A DNA stretch of 50,452 nucleotides, from the NCBI RefSeq assembly GCF_000429505.1, contig NZ_AUBZ01000036.1:1-50452 (forward strand). The letters are read 5' to 3'. Below are positions 15,124 through 26,214 of the stretch, in pieces; position 1 is the first letter of the stretch; each line of letters begins with the position of its first letter. A model generated the notes under the pieces. That model saw nothing but the letters and a program-made list of their open reading frames with translations, made no database searches and was not told the origin of the DNA. The stretch comes from Aliagarivorans taiwanensis DSM 22990. GTDB taxonomy: Bacteria; Pseudomonadota; Gammaproteobacteria; Enterobacterales; Celerinatantimonadaceae. A program made the translations under genes and the position numbers.

Positions 15124-18100
15124 ATGTTTCAGCAACGATTCTTGCTTTACGTTGTATTTGTGGTGGCATTTGCGCTTACGGGATGTGGGGGCAGTGGTGC
15201 AGAGGAGGAATTAGCTCGTGAGACACATCGTCAAGTCGATGAGATGAGTGTGGTGACGTTACGAGCTGAGGATGGAACCGACTACATGTGGCAGCAGCTT
15301 GATGGTCATGCGGTTACCGCTGAGCGTTGGGATGGTCAATCGCTAACTTTCATCGCTCCAGAGACAAATAGTGAACTGGTGTTACGTTTCGCCGTAGACG
15401 TTGACGGCGTTCGTCAGTTATTCGACGTGACGGTGCTTCCCATCCTTGAAGGCTGGATTGTGGATGATCCGATTGCATCTGCTTCGGTGCAAGTGTTCGG
15501 GGCTGATGGCGTGTTGCTGGGGGATACAACGAGTGATCTGAGTGGGTTTTACTCTTTCCACGGTATCACAGCGTCTGATTTGGTACGTGTAGTCGTGGAG
15601 TCTGGCTCCGGCATTACACGTGACGGGCGGCATTTTGATGCAGAGCTTGAGGCCGTCTGCGATATTAATAGTCAAGAGCGGTTCGCCTGTTATGTCACCC
15701 CCATGTCAACCTTACTGACCAAGGTGATTGACGAGGATGAGAATCTAAATTCCCCTCACGAAGCAAAGAGTGAATTAACAGAATGGTTGGGGGTGGAAAC
15801 CCTCGCCGATCTGTTTGTCGAAGACCAAGGTAATACTGAAATCAATATACTCAGCGCACAAAAGGCTCGAGTAGTAATTGGCCACGGTGAGGGTTTAGAT
15901 GATTGGATAGCTGGCGTGTTAGCTTACGCCGCTGCGCTCGGGCAAGGAGTGGCTCCCAGCGATACGCTGCAAACATGGTTTGAACAAGGCCGAGTCACTG
16001 GTGAACCTTTGCTGGTGGCTAATAGCATAACCAAGCATATAGATGCAGACCCGTTTGTATTATCCGTCGACGGTGGCCACGGTGGACAACGTAGCTACAA
16101 AAGCGCCAATCCAGACGTTGCTACGATTGATGAAAACGGAAGGGTACGTATAGTTGGGGGCGGACACTCTGTCCTCGAAGTTAGCGAAGCTTCGACAATG
16201 TACTTCGAACCACAAACTGCGCTGGTTGGCCTAATTGTTACGCGCCCAAACAATGTTCCCCTTTATTTCCAGACCAGCATGCAAACAGTGAGCGCAGTCG
16301 ATCAAAATCTACAGTTTTTGCCAACTGGCGGCAACGGTGGAAGATTACGTTTTGAAAGTAGCAGCCCCGAAGTCGCGCAAGTTGATCAACATGGCAACAT
16401 TCGAGTGATTAAAGCAGGCAAAGCAACAATTACCGCATTCGAAGAAGCAAGTCTCGGTTTTGATGCTCAAAGCGCAAGCTACGTGCTGAACGTATTACCA
16501 GCCGAGAGAAACACACTGTATTTTGACCAAAATGAAGTAAACCTTACTCTGGACACTGATACATATCACCAAGCGGTCAATGGTACTAATGATGAAACAA
16601 GCGTGTACTACGAAAGCTCAAATCTAAGGGTGGCAACGGTAAGTGCTGATGGCCGTGTTAGTGTCACTGGCGCTGGGGTTACAGTTATCAGTGCGATTGA
16701 AGCGCAGACCGACGTCTACGCACGGCAGATCGCGAGTTACCGCCTTTATGTTAGCTCAAGTCTTGGGCATGAGTTGTCAATGAGTTGCCCAGAGAATTTG
16801 CATTTGAATGGCCCCGATTTTTACCCTCAAGTGATTGGGGGAAATGGTGGACTGTTAAGCTTTAGCGTGCCTGAAAACAACGCTGTTGTTAGCGTGACAC
16901 CGGAAGGGCGTGTGACAATCCTTGGTGTAGGAACTGTTAACCTACAGGTTAGTGAAGCTGCCCAAGGTGGTTACCTCGCGCAATCGGCTCAGTGTCAAAT
17001 TGTGGTTTCTCGGCAAAACAGCGCAACAGTCAGTATTGACAGTATTCCCCAGAAAACAGTGGGCGATGCGCCATTCACGTTAACCTTCAGTGGAGGGCAT
17101 GAAGGCCAACGTAGTTACACAAGCTCAAACGCTAACGTTGCTGGTATTGACGAACAGGGGCAAGTGACGCTTTATGGCTCGGGTGAGGTAACCTTGAGTG
17201 TCTATCTGGCAGCAACCGATACCTTCAACAGTCAAGAAGCACACTATAGTCTGACCGTGTCGAAGGGCGTCGGTAATGGCCTATCGTTGGTCTTGCCTGA
17301 TAGTGTTAGTGTAGATAGCTCGCCGTTTAGCTTGTTAGTCAAAGGCGCACACGACGGAGCGTTGAGCTATCACTCTACCAATCCTCAGGTCGCCAGTATT
17401 AGCGGTGGCGGCGAAGTCACTGTTCATAATGCCGGTAATACAACGTTTGAAGTGACACAGCAGGAAAGTAATAACTTCCTCGCTCAAAGCCAAAGCATCA
17501 CTCTTCGAGTCAATAAGGGCTCGGGCCAACCGCTTAGTATCATGCCGCTAGGTGAGCTTACAATTGACAGTGGTTCCTTCAACCTAAAAGTGCTGGGCGG
17601 CAATGGTGCCCAAAAGCGCTACAGCAGCAGCGATACTTCGGTAGCGCGCGTAGAAGCATCAGGCATGGTGAGTATACATGGAGTGGGGGCCGTCACTCTA
17701 CAGGTGAGCGAGGCTGAAAGTGCCAACTACAAGCCCCAAAAGGCAGAGCTTACCGTGCACATAGGTAAAGGTCGGGGTAATCCTCTTTCGTTTATCTGTC
17801 CTGCAGCCACGGCGTTGCAGAGCTACACGCTACAAGCGGTAGGCGGCAACGGTGGGCAAATTAGTTATAGTATACCGACAGAGACTCGCGTGGCGAGCGT
17901 CAGTGGTCACACCTTGAGCGCTTTGGCCTTTGGTGAGGTAGCGATTACAGCCAGCGAAGCGACCAGTGATGACTACATGGGTCAAAGCGTGAGCTGTACG
18001 CTCAGCGTCGCTAGAGCAGATGCGTCACCATTAACTATCACGGCGTTAACCGGCATTACGGTAGATAGCGCTGCGCAGCAAATCATGACCAATGGTGGGA

Positions 18101-21100
18101 GTCACAGCGATATTCGCTTTAGTGGTGACCGCGATGAGATTGCGACGGTAAGCGCCAACGGGGTTGTCACCATCAACGGTTCAGGCAGCGTTATTATCAC
18201 TGCAACTCAGACCGAGAATGAGATTTACAAGGGACAAACGGTTACCTACACCTTGGAGATCGCCAAGGGGCAGGGCCAGCCGCCAACTCTTACAGCTGTG
18301 GAAGGCTTAACATTCGATAGCCCCCAAACCTTTACCCAGCAAGCCAGCAGCGGTAATGGTGGTAATCTAAGCTTCGAAAGCAGTCACAGCGATGTGGCGC
18401 AAATTGATGCTGCAACTGGTCAGGTCACTATCCTTAAGGCCGGTTCAAGCACCATCACGGTGACGGAGCAAGAGAGCACAAATTATCTGGCGCGCAGCGC
18501 AAGTTATGAGTTGATTATTGCCAAAGGGCAGGGGCAGTCAATTGAAATCTCTCTCCCATCAGTGCCGTTTGACTATAGCCACAACACCTTTAGCTTTGTT
18601 GTAACGGTTGATCATGGCAACAACGGCACACTAACGTTCAGCAGTTCAGATGAGGATGTCGCCACCATCGAACCATCGTTTTGGGGAGGGGGGGCATTAT
18701 TAATTGTTGGCGTGGGGCAGACCACGTTGACAGTAACTGAAGAGCACGAAAGTTATCACACCCAAAGCGCCACTCATCTATTGACGGTCGCTAAAGCGCC
18801 AGGAATTAAGCCAACATTCACAGAGCTCACCGGCCTAAGTTATGAAGACAAAGGAAAAAGCTTTACTCAACAGGCGAGCAGTCAAACGGGTGGCAGTTTA
18901 AGCTTTGCCAGTAGCAACCAAGCGGTCGCCAGCTTTATCAGTGGCACTAATCAATTGAAGATTAATGGCGGTGGCGATACCACCATTACGGTGAGCGATG
19001 ATGGTGGCGCCAACTACGAAGCGCGCGAAGCGGGTTATGTTTTGTCAGTTGCGAAGATCCAAGGCGCTGCGCCAAGCGTAATACCACTCATTGGGCTGAG
19101 TTACGATGACCTTTACCAAACCTTTGTGCAGTCGGCCAGCGCTTCTAATGGCGGTACGTTGCTGTATTTCAGTCATAGCCCAAAGGTGGTGACCGTTGAT
19201 AGGGTAACCGGTGAGCTCACCGTTCGAGGCATTGGCACAGCTTCCATGGAGATCGTTGAGACGGCAACCGATGACTACGACGCGAGTAGTCTTAAATATG
19301 AAATAACAGTTGCCAAAGGTCAAGGCCAGCCGCCAGCACTCACTCCCCTCAGTGGCCTGAGCGTGGATGATAGAAATGACGAGCACACCCAGCAAGCAAG
19401 CGCTGGTAATGGTGAAAGCCTGAGCTTTAGCAGTAGCAACCAAGATGTAGCCCGTATTGATGCTCAATCTGGCATTATTCAAATACTCAAAGCAGGTGAC
19501 ACCCAAATTACGGTGACCGAACAGGAAGGGCAGTATTATCTAGCGCGAGACGCCAGCTACATGCTTAACATAGCAAAAGGCAGTGGCAATCCCCTTGAGC
19601 TGAGCTGCCCTTATGCGGTTGAAACTGAAATACATACCTTGCACGCCAGCGGCGGTAATGATGGCACCATTACTTACAGCGTGCCCCATCCCAATGACGT
19701 GGCCCAAATCAGTGGCAAGCAAATCACTGCCTTAACCCCAGGGGCGGTGGTAGTGACGGCCCATGAGGCCGAAAGTGATAGTTATCATGCTCAAAGCGCC
19801 CAGTGTGAGTTCATTGTCTATGCGGCGGGCAGCGAGGATTTGTCGATTAATGCGCTTAGCGGTATCTCGGTTGATAGTGAGCCCGTGCAGCTTACCACCC
19901 GTGGGGGCAATGGGGCAGAGGTGAGCTTTAGCACCGATAGTGATTGGTATGCATCGCTCGACTCTGATGGCTTACTAACCACCCATCACGCCGGCACGGT
20001 TGTGATCACCGCATCTCAAGGCCAGAGCGGTGTATATCCAGCCGAAAGTGCAACCTATACATTGGAGGTGGCAAAAGGTGAAGGCACTAAGCTGGTGATA
20101 GATGATCCCGGAAAACTCACGCTAAACAGTAACGGCTTTGTTCTTTGGACAGAGGGCAATCTTTCTCGAACAGCGCGAAGCTATATAAGCTCAGATCCCT
20201 CAGTTGTTACGATTAATGACAAGGCCTGGGTAGTAATCCAAGGGGCGGGGCAAGCGCTTATTACGGTGACGGAGCCTGAGTCGGATGACTATAAGGCACA
20301 AGAAGCAAGCATTTCCCTCGTTGTTGAGGCTGTGCCGAGGGTGCTTAGCGTATTTACAGCAGGCTATGGTGTTGCTGCGGCGCTGCACGACGATGGCTCG
20401 CTCACTACTTGGCAAGATGGATATGGCAACTTCGAAAGCGCGGACAGCAGTGGCAGCGCAGTAAACTCGGTGAGTGGCACGTTTAACCCCGATAATCCGG
20501 TGATATCGGTGACGCCAAGCTATGATGCCTTTGCGGCATTACACCAAGATGGCAGTGTTACCTGCTGGGGCGATGAGGACTATGGTGGGGACTGCAGCGC
20601 CACTGTAGTGGACGCTAGTAGCTCTGCCGTTGGTGTAGTCAACCCCGTGATGGCGATTTATACCACCGGTTCGGCTTTTGCTGCCTTACACAGAAATGGT
20701 GCAGTGACGGCATGGGGCGATAAAGACGATGGCGGCGATTGTAGAGCGGAATGTTCTAAGCTCATTGGCGCGGATCCGGTGGTGGTGATCCATTCCAATC
20801 GGGATGCGTTTGCAGCCCTTCATGCTAGCGGTTCGGTAACCACATGGGGTGATGACGCAAGGGGCGGTAATAGCAGCGATACCGCCGTTGATGCTAGCAG
20901 CGCTCTGTTTACTTCACCCGTTAGGGCTATTTATTCAACGTATGGTGCGTTCTCCGCGCTACATGCGAATGGCTCAGTGACCTCTTGGGGTTTCGGCCGC
21001 GCTGCGGACAACGACGACATGTGGGACGCGGTGCAAAGCTCAACCGATGTAAATCACGACACGACTAATAACCCTGCGATAGAACTCTATTCAATGAACG

Positions 21101-22104
21101 GTGGCGTTTTTGCGGCTGTACATAAAAATGGCGCGATAACCTCATGGGGGAATATCCCCGACTTCTTATCGACACAGAGTAAAGATACAGCGGTTGATCA
21201 GGGCCATGATGACTTTGACTCAGAAAACCCCGTCATTGACGTGCGCACCGTCAAAGGTGAGTTCGCTGCTTTGCATAACGATGGTTCGGTGACTCTCTGG
21301 GGGGGGAGAAATTATGCGACATCAAGAGAGAGTGTTCAGAAGCGTCTTGATGACAGCGGACCTGTGGTCACTATTTACTCATCCTCTAATGCATTCGCGG
21401 CGCTACATGTGGACGGAAAAGTCACCGCCTGGAACGAGTGGGGGATAGAGTCGACTTTAAACAGTTCAGGGGTAAATTCTGAAGACCGTCCCCCTGTTGT
21501 GTCAATTTACCTCTCGGACTATGCATCCGCCGCCTTGCACCGAGATGGCTCGGTAAGCACCTGGGGAAACTCGTATTATGGTGGTGACAGTAGCGGCACA
21601 TCTGTCGGTGCGCCCGGGGACAATCCCGTTACAGCGATTTATCCGCTGAAGTCTGGTTTTGTCGCCATACATAAAGATGGCGCGCTATCAATCTGGGGGG
21701 CAGGGCCTGAGATGAGCCCGGAGGTTGCGGAACGCCTGGGCAGGGCCTTTGACGCGCTCTCTGCCTCGGGTGATCGCGATGCTACGGGCAACGGTATCAG
21801 TATTAATGATGCCATTGATGGCTGTGAGCCACCTTATCTCATCATAGGCCTGCAACCTTGCCTGGATCCCGGCCGGCTCGATAGCAATGGTGACGGCATT
21901 TCTGATCGGCATTATAGCTTGGTTGAGGGAGGCGGAGCGACTGCAGTATATAGCCATGCTGGAGATTGTTTACCTGATATGGATGCAGACTGTGACCCGC
22001 GCAGACCCAAGCAACGCAGGCCTAATGAGGAATACGACCGCCTAGGCTTTGTCGAGGACTGGGTGTTGCCAGCAAATGAGCGTAATGTTCCATTATTTGA
22101 GTAA
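15124..22104 (+). CDS. Giant surface-type lipoprotein with 17 Ig-like and 10 RCC1-like repeats
   Basis: 2326 residues from the ATG at 15124. A lipoprotein signal ends in the lipobox ALTGC (Cys21), and Gly after the Cys suggests an outer-membrane destination. Then: a PKD/Ig-like segment (about 40-106); a carboxypeptidase-regulatory-like fold (about 107-165, ASVQVFGADGVLLGDTTSD); a less clear part to about 305; seventeen tandem Big_2-like repeats of 80-90 residues (about 308-1737) with SSxxxVAxID and AGxxxITVTExExxNY cores and KGxGQP linkers; ten RCC1-like repeats of about 45 residues (about 1738-2197, FAALHxDGSVTxWG); and a Cys-rich tail with a calcium-type DSNGDGISD near 2253. Probably an adhesin or surface filament; target unknown. 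No secretion gene lies beside it. Confidence 0.85.
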   Translation: MFQQRFLLYVVFVVAFALTGCGGSGAEEELARETHRQVDEMSVVTLRAEDGTDYMWQQLDGHAVTAERWDGQSLTFIAPETNSELVLRFAVDVDGVRQLFDVTVLPILEGWIVDDPIASASVQVFGADGVLLGDTTSDLSGFYSFHGITASDLVRVVVESGSGITRDGRHFDAELEAVCDINSQERFACYVTPMSTLLTKVIDEDENLNSPHEAKSELTEWLGVETLADLFVEDQGNTEINILSAQKARVVIGHGEGLDDWIAGVLAYAAALGQGVAPSDTLQTWFEQGRVTGEPLLVANSITKHIDADPFVLSVDGGHGGQRSYKSANPDVATIDENGRVRIVGGGHSVLEVSEASTMYFEPQTALVGLIVTRPNNVPLYFQTSMQTVSAVDQNLQFLPTGGNGGRLRFESSSPEVAQVDQHGNIRVIKAGKATITAFEEASLGFDAQSASYVLNVLPAERNTLYFDQNEVNLTLDTDTYHQAVNGTNDETSVYYESSNLRVATVSADGRVSVTGAGVTVISAIEAQTDVYARQIASYRLYVSSSLGHELSMSCPENLHLNGPDFYPQVIGGNGGLLSFSVPENNAVVSVTPEGRVTILGVGTVNLQVSEAAQGGYLAQSAQCQIVVSRQNSATVSIDSIPQKTVGDAPFTLTFSGGHEGQRSYTSSNANVAGIDEQGQVTLYGSGEVTLSVYLAATDTFNSQEAHYSLTVSKGVGNGLSLVLPDSVSVDSSPFSLLVKGAHDGALSYHSTNPQVASISGGGEVTVHNAGNTTFEVTQQESNNFLAQSQSITLRVNKGSGQPLSIMPLGELTIDSGSFNLKVLGGNGAQKRYSSSDTSVARVEASGMVSIHGVGAVTLQVSEAESANYKPQKAELTVHIGKGRGNPLSFICPAATALQSYTLQAVGGNGGQISYSIPTETRVASVSGHTLSALAFGEVAITASEATSDDYMGQSVSCTLSVARADASPLTITALTGITVDSAAQQIMTNGGSHSDIRFSGDRDEIATVSANGVVTINGSGSVIITATQTENEIYKGQTVTYTLEIAKGQGQPPTLTAVEGLTFDSPQTFTQQASSGNGGNLSFESSHSDVAQIDAATGQVTILKAGSSTITVTEQESTNYLARSASYELIIAKGQGQSIEISLPSVPFDYSHNTFSFVVTVDHGNNGTLTFSSSDEDVATIEPSFWGGGALLIVGVGQTTLTVTEEHESYHTQSATHLLTVAKAPGIKPTFTELTGLSYEDKGKSFTQQASSQTGGSLSFASSNQAVASFISGTNQLKINGGGDTTITVSDDGGANYEAREAGYVLSVAKIQGAAPSVIPLIGLSYDDLYQTFVQSASASNGGTLLYFSHSPKVVTVDRVTGELTVRGIGTASMEIVETATDDYDASSLKYEITVAKGQGQPPALTPLSGLSVDDRNDEHTQQASAGNGESLSFSSSNQDVARIDAQSGIIQILKAGDTQITVTEQEGQYYLARDASYMLNIAKGSGNPLELSCPYAVETEIHTLHASGGNDGTITYSVPHPNDVAQISGKQITALTPGAVVVTAHEAESDSYHAQSAQCEFIVYAAGSEDLSINALSGISVDSEPVQLTTRGGNGAEVSFSTDSDWYASLDSDGLLTTHHAGTVVITASQGQSGVYPAESATYTLEVAKGEGTKLVIDDPGKLTLNSNGFVLWTEGNLSRTARSYISSDPSVVTINDKAWVVIQGAGQALITVTEPESDDYKAQEASISLVVEAVPRVLSVFTAGYGVAAALHDDGSLTTWQDGYGNFESADSSGSAVNSVSGTFNPDNPVISVTPSYDAFAALHQDGSVTCWGDEDYGGDCSATVVDASSSAVGVVNPVMAIYTTGSAFAALHRNGAVTAWGDKDDGGDCRAECSKLIGADPVVVIHSNRDAFAALHASGSVTTWGDDARGGNSSDTAVDASSALFTSPVRAIYSTYGAFSALHANGSVTSWGFGRAADNDDMWDAVQSSTDVNHDTTNNPAIELYSMNGGVFAAVHKNGAITSWGNIPDFLSTQSKDTAVDQGHDDFDSENPVIDVRTVKGEFAALHNDGSVTLWGGRNYATSRESVQKRLDDSGPVVTIYSSSNAFAALHVDGKVTAWNEWGIESTLNSSGVNSEDRPPVVSIYLSDYASAALHRDGSVSTWGNSYYGGDSSGTSVGAPGDNPVTAIYPLKSGFVAIHKDGALSIWGAGPEMSPEVAERLGRAFDALSASGDRDATGNGISINDAIDGCEPPYLIIGLQPCLDPGRLDSNGDGISDRHYSLVEGGGATAVYSHAGDCLPDMDADCDPRRPKQRRPNEEYDRLGFVEDWVLPANERNVPLFE
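16045..20335 (+). repeat. Seventeen tandem Ig-like (Big_2-type) coding repeats
   Basis: Each unit is about 250 bases. In protein they share a GGNGG turn, an S-S-x-x-x-V-A pair of strands, an A-G strand turn, an E-x-x-x-x-Y helix-like step and a final L-x-V-A-K-G-x-G linker. The units have diverged in DNA, so this is an old expansion. Units 10 and 14 (starting near 18280 and 19330) are closest to each other, including the shared ITVTEQE and TQQAS blocks. Confidence 0.85.
20341..21716 (+). repeat. Ten RCC1-like coding repeats
   Basis: Each unit is about 45 codons with the core V-x-x-I-Y-x-x-x-x-A-F-A-A-L-H-x-D-G-S-V-T-x-W-G, often followed by a YGGDSS-type turn. The core resembles RCC1 beta-propeller blades. 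Counting from residue about 1738, I find ten cores; units 5 to 8 are the most degenerate in the turn. Confidence 0.75.
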
Positions 22105-22314
22105 GTCGCAGAAGGGCACGGAGCTACATAGTTTCGTGTCCGCACTGGTCTAGCATGTTCGCCTATCGCGCACATTCAAGCCGAGTCATTGAGCAAATGT
22201 TCTGGTGTTGGCTATGTCGTTTGAGCTTGTCGCTGCGATAGTGGCTTAAACCATCTGCCGACAGATGGCGAAGGGCGGTTGGCCATCTTCGCCATTGCTT
22301 CATCTATGTTCGGA
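22105..22314. other. Convergent intergenic region with two hairpins
   Basis: 210 bases between the giant gene and the end of the his operon. Besides the hairpins listed separately at 22251-22295, I see no gene and no clear plus-strand terminator for the giant gene. Confidence 0.5.
22251..22295 (-). terminator. Overlapping hairpins downstream of the his operon
   Basis: CCATCTG pairs with CAGATGG (22251-22257 with 22262-22268), and ATGGCGAAG with CTTCGCCAT (22265-22273 with 22287-22295). The two stems share bases and exclude each other. On the minus strand the second to be transcribed is followed by only TTTAAG, so as a rho-independent terminator it is weak. Confidence 0.5.
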
Positions 22315-22932
22315 TCAACGATGGCGATTAGCCAAACACTCAACCACTTCAGCGAAGCTTACCTCTTGCTTCTCTAACAGCACCAACAGGTGATACATCA
22401 GATCGGCGCTTTCGTTGATCAGCTCTTCACGGTCGTTAGCCATGGCGGCCAGCGCCACTTCTACGCCTTCTTCACCGACCTTTTGGCTAATGCGCTTGGT
22501 GCCCTTGGCGAATAGCTTAGCGGTGTAGCTTTGCTCTGGATCGGCGCTCTTACGCTCGTGCAACACTCGCTGTAGATCGGCGATAAAGGTCAGGTCCGGG
22601 TCTTTATGGCCTTCGAAGCAGGTTTCATTGCCCAGGTGGCAGGTGGGGCCAATAGGGTCAACCGCAACCAGCAGGGTATCTTTGTCGCAGTCCAGCGTGA
22701 TGCTTTTAAGCTGTAGCACGTTGCCAGAGGTTTCACCCTTGGTCCACAAGCGCTGCTTAGTGCGCGAGAAGAAGGTGACTTGCTTGGTGTCGATAGTTTT
22801 AGTCAAGGCATCTTGGTTCATATACCCGAGCATCAAAACCTTGCCGCTGTGGTCGTTTTGCACCACGGTCGGGATCATTCCATCAACTTTGTCCCAGTCG
22901 ATTGCTTGTTGTAGTTGTTCTAACTGGCTCAT
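22315..22932 (-). CDS. hisI: Bifunctional phosphoribosyl-AMP cyclohydrolase / phosphoribosyl-ATP pyrophosphatase
   Basis: HisIE fusion carrying out steps 2 and 3 of histidine synthesis; 205 residues, the usual fused length. The HisI part (about 1-115) contains the metal-binding block DCDKDTLLV and [12 protein letters not shown] with its conserved cysteines. The HisE part (about 117-205) contains the EESYTAKLF-like start and [13 protein letters not shown] with the pyrophosphatase glutamates. It overlaps the hisF stop by four bases. Last gene of the operon. Confidence 0.96.
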   Translation of the reverse strand: MSQLEQLQQAIDWDKVDGMIPTVVQNDHSGKVLMLGYMNQDALTKTIDTKQVTFFSRTKQRLWTKGETSGNVLQLKSITLDCDKDTLLVAVDPIGPTCHLGNETCFEGHKDPDLTFIADLQRVLHERKSADPEQSYTAKLFAKGTKRISQKVGEEGVEVALAAMANDREELINESADLMYHLLVLLEKQEVSFAEVVECLANRHR

Positions 22933-23701
22933 AGTCGGATCGCCACCTCTTGTTGTTTCAGGAACTGTTTTAGCTCACCGATGTTGATAATACTCTTGTG
23001 GAACACGCTGGCGGCGAGGGCGCCGTCAACGTCGCTTTGGTTAAAGGCGTCGGCAAAATGCTGCATCTCGCCGGCTCCGCCGGATGCGATGAGCGGCACC
23101 TTACAGATCTCACGAACCCGCGATAGCTGCTCTAAATCGTAGCCTTGGCGCACGCCGTCTTGGTTCATTACGTTTAGCACGATCTCACCTGCGCCGCGCT
23201 CTTGCACCTCTTTCACCCAATCAAAGGTGTTCCAAGTGGTGGTCACGGTGCGTTTCTCATCGCCGGTAAACTGCTTAACCTGATATTGTTTTGTTTCTTC
23301 GCAGTAGTAGGAGTCGATACCGACCACAATGCATTGTACGCCAAACTTGTCGGCCAGCTTGGTAATCAGGCTGGGATCGGCCAGGGCAGGGGAGTTAATC
23401 GATACCTTGTCAGCGCCGTGTTGCAGGGTGCGGTTGGCATCGTCGATGGTTTTGATCCCGCCCGCCACGCAGAAGGGAATATCGATCACTTCGGCCACGC
23501 GGCTTACCCAGCTTTTGTCGACTACTCGGGCATCGGAGCTGGCAGTGATGTCGTAGAACACCAGCTCATCGGCGCCTTCTTCCGCATAGCGCTTAGCCAG
23601 TGGCACAATGTCGCCCATCACTTCGTGGTTGCGGAACTTCACGCCCTTAACCACCACGCCATCTTTTACGTCCAGACAGGGAATTATCCGTTTCGCTAGC
23701 A

Positions 23702-23702
<1 letters not shown>
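22929..23702 (-). CDS. hisF: Imidazole glycerol phosphate synthase cyclase subunit
   Basis: With HisH forms the synthase that makes imidazole glycerol phosphate and AICAR from PRFAR and ammonia. 257 residues, a TIM barrel. The start [15 protein letters not shown] carries the catalytic Asp11; VVGIDSYY has the second catalytic Asp; [12 protein letters not shown] is the phosphate-binding loop. Its ATG overlaps the hisA stop by one base (TAATG), so translation is probably coupled. Confidence 0.97.
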
Positions 23703-25070
<1,368 letters not shown>

Positions 25071-25078
25071 CGTTTCTC

Positions 25079-26149
25079 CTACAACATGCCTTTGCTGCTA
25101 GGCAGGGCATCGCCAGATTTAATAATCGCTTGGCCCAGGGCGCGGCCGAATACTTTAAATAGTGCTTCTACCATGTGATGGGTATTCTTGCCGGTGGTCT
25201 CCAGGTGCAGGGTACAAGCCATGGCATCGGAGAGTGAGCGGAAGAAGTGCGGCACCATCTCGGTGGCAAAATCGCCGATATTCTCGCGTGGGAAGTCGGC
25301 GTTAAACTCAAGGTGGGCACGGCCGCTAAGGTCGAGGGCACATTGTGCCAGACACTCATCCATTGGCAGAACAAAGCCAAAGCGGCCAATGCCACGCTTA
25401 TCGCCAAGGGCTTCTTTTAACGCATTGCCCAAGGCAATGGCGGTGTCTTCCACGCTGTGGTGATCATCGATGTGGTAATCACCAACCACTTTAGCCTGTA
25501 GCTGAAAGCCGCCGTGGGTGGCGATTTGATCAAGCATGTGATCAAAAAAGCCAAGGCCGGTGTCGATTTGATTGCCGCCGGCGTTGTCCAAGTCGACCGC
25601 AATCTTGATTTGGGTCTCCTTGGTGTTGCGCTCGATGGTCGCCTTGCGGCCAAGCTGGGTAAGGCGGCGCTCAATGGCAGGCCAGTCCATGCTTTCGCGG
25701 TTGTACTGAATGCCCTCCAAGCCCATGTTCTCGGCCAGCTGCACGTCGGTTTCGCGATCACCAATCACAAAGGAGTTGGCAAAGTCGATCACGCCGCTGC
25801 GCAGGTAGCCTTTAACCAGCCCTAGGTTGGGCTTGCGGCAGCTGCAGTTATCTTCTGGGAAGTGCGGGCAAATCAACACCTCGTCGAACACCACGCCTTG
25901 CGAGGTGAAGATGTCCATCATGTAGTTTTGCGCCAGCTCGAAGTCGGCGGTGGGGAAGCTGTCGGTACCCAGGCCATCTTGGTTGCTAACCATGACCAAA
26001 CGGTAACCGGCAGCTTGTAGCTTAAGCAAAACAGGGATCACCTGTGGCTCAAGTTTGACCTTCTCGAGGCTGTCTACCTGCTTATCGGTGATGGGCTCAT
26101 CGATAAGGGTGCCATCGCGGTCGATGAATAGAATTTTCTGTGTGTTCAC
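25079..26149 (-). CDS. hisB: Bifunctional histidinol-phosphatase / imidazoleglycerol-phosphate dehydratase
   Basis: Two-domain HisB of the enterobacterial type, 356 residues. The N-terminal HAD phosphatase (about 1-165) has FIDRDGTLI with the nucleophile Asp and a zinc-loop [14 protein letters not shown]. The C-terminal dehydratase (about 168-356) has [25 protein letters not shown] and the manganese-binding HHMVEALFK. The start is GTG at 26149 with AAGGA eight bases upstream. It follows hisC after 65 bases, the widest gap between his structural genes here. Confidence 0.97.
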   Translation of the reverse strand: MNTQKILFIDRDGTLIDEPITDKQVDSLEKVKLEPQVIPVLLKLQAAGYRLVMVSNQDGLGTDSFPTADFELAQNYMMDIFTSQGVVFDEVLICPHFPEDNCSCRKPNLGLVKGYLRSGVIDFANSFVIGDRETDVQLAENMGLEGIQYNRESMDWPAIERRLTQLGRKATIERNTKETQIKIAVDLDNAGGNQIDTGLGFFDHMLDQIATHGGFQLQAKVVGDYHIDDHHSVEDTAIALGNALKEALGDKRGIGRFGFVLPMDECLAQCALDLSGRAHLEFNADFPRENIGDFATEMVPHFFRSLSDAMACTLHLETTGKNTHHMVEALFKVFGRALGQAIIKSGDALPSSKGML

Positions 26150-26187
26150 AACGTGAGTCCTTGTTGCTTTATTCTGTTCTTATAATG

Positions 26188-26209
26188 TGGGCCTGGTTTA
26201 TTAGGCCCA
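26188..26209 (-). promoter_or_regulatory. Hairpin between hisC and hisB
   Basis: TGGGCCT pairs with AGGCCCA (26188-26194 with 26203-26209) around an eight-base AT-rich loop. The next bases on the minus strand, ACATTATAAG, contain a possible -10 rather than a U tract. It could protect an mRNA end or mark an internal promoter. Confidence 0.5.
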
Positions 26210-26214
26210 TGCCG

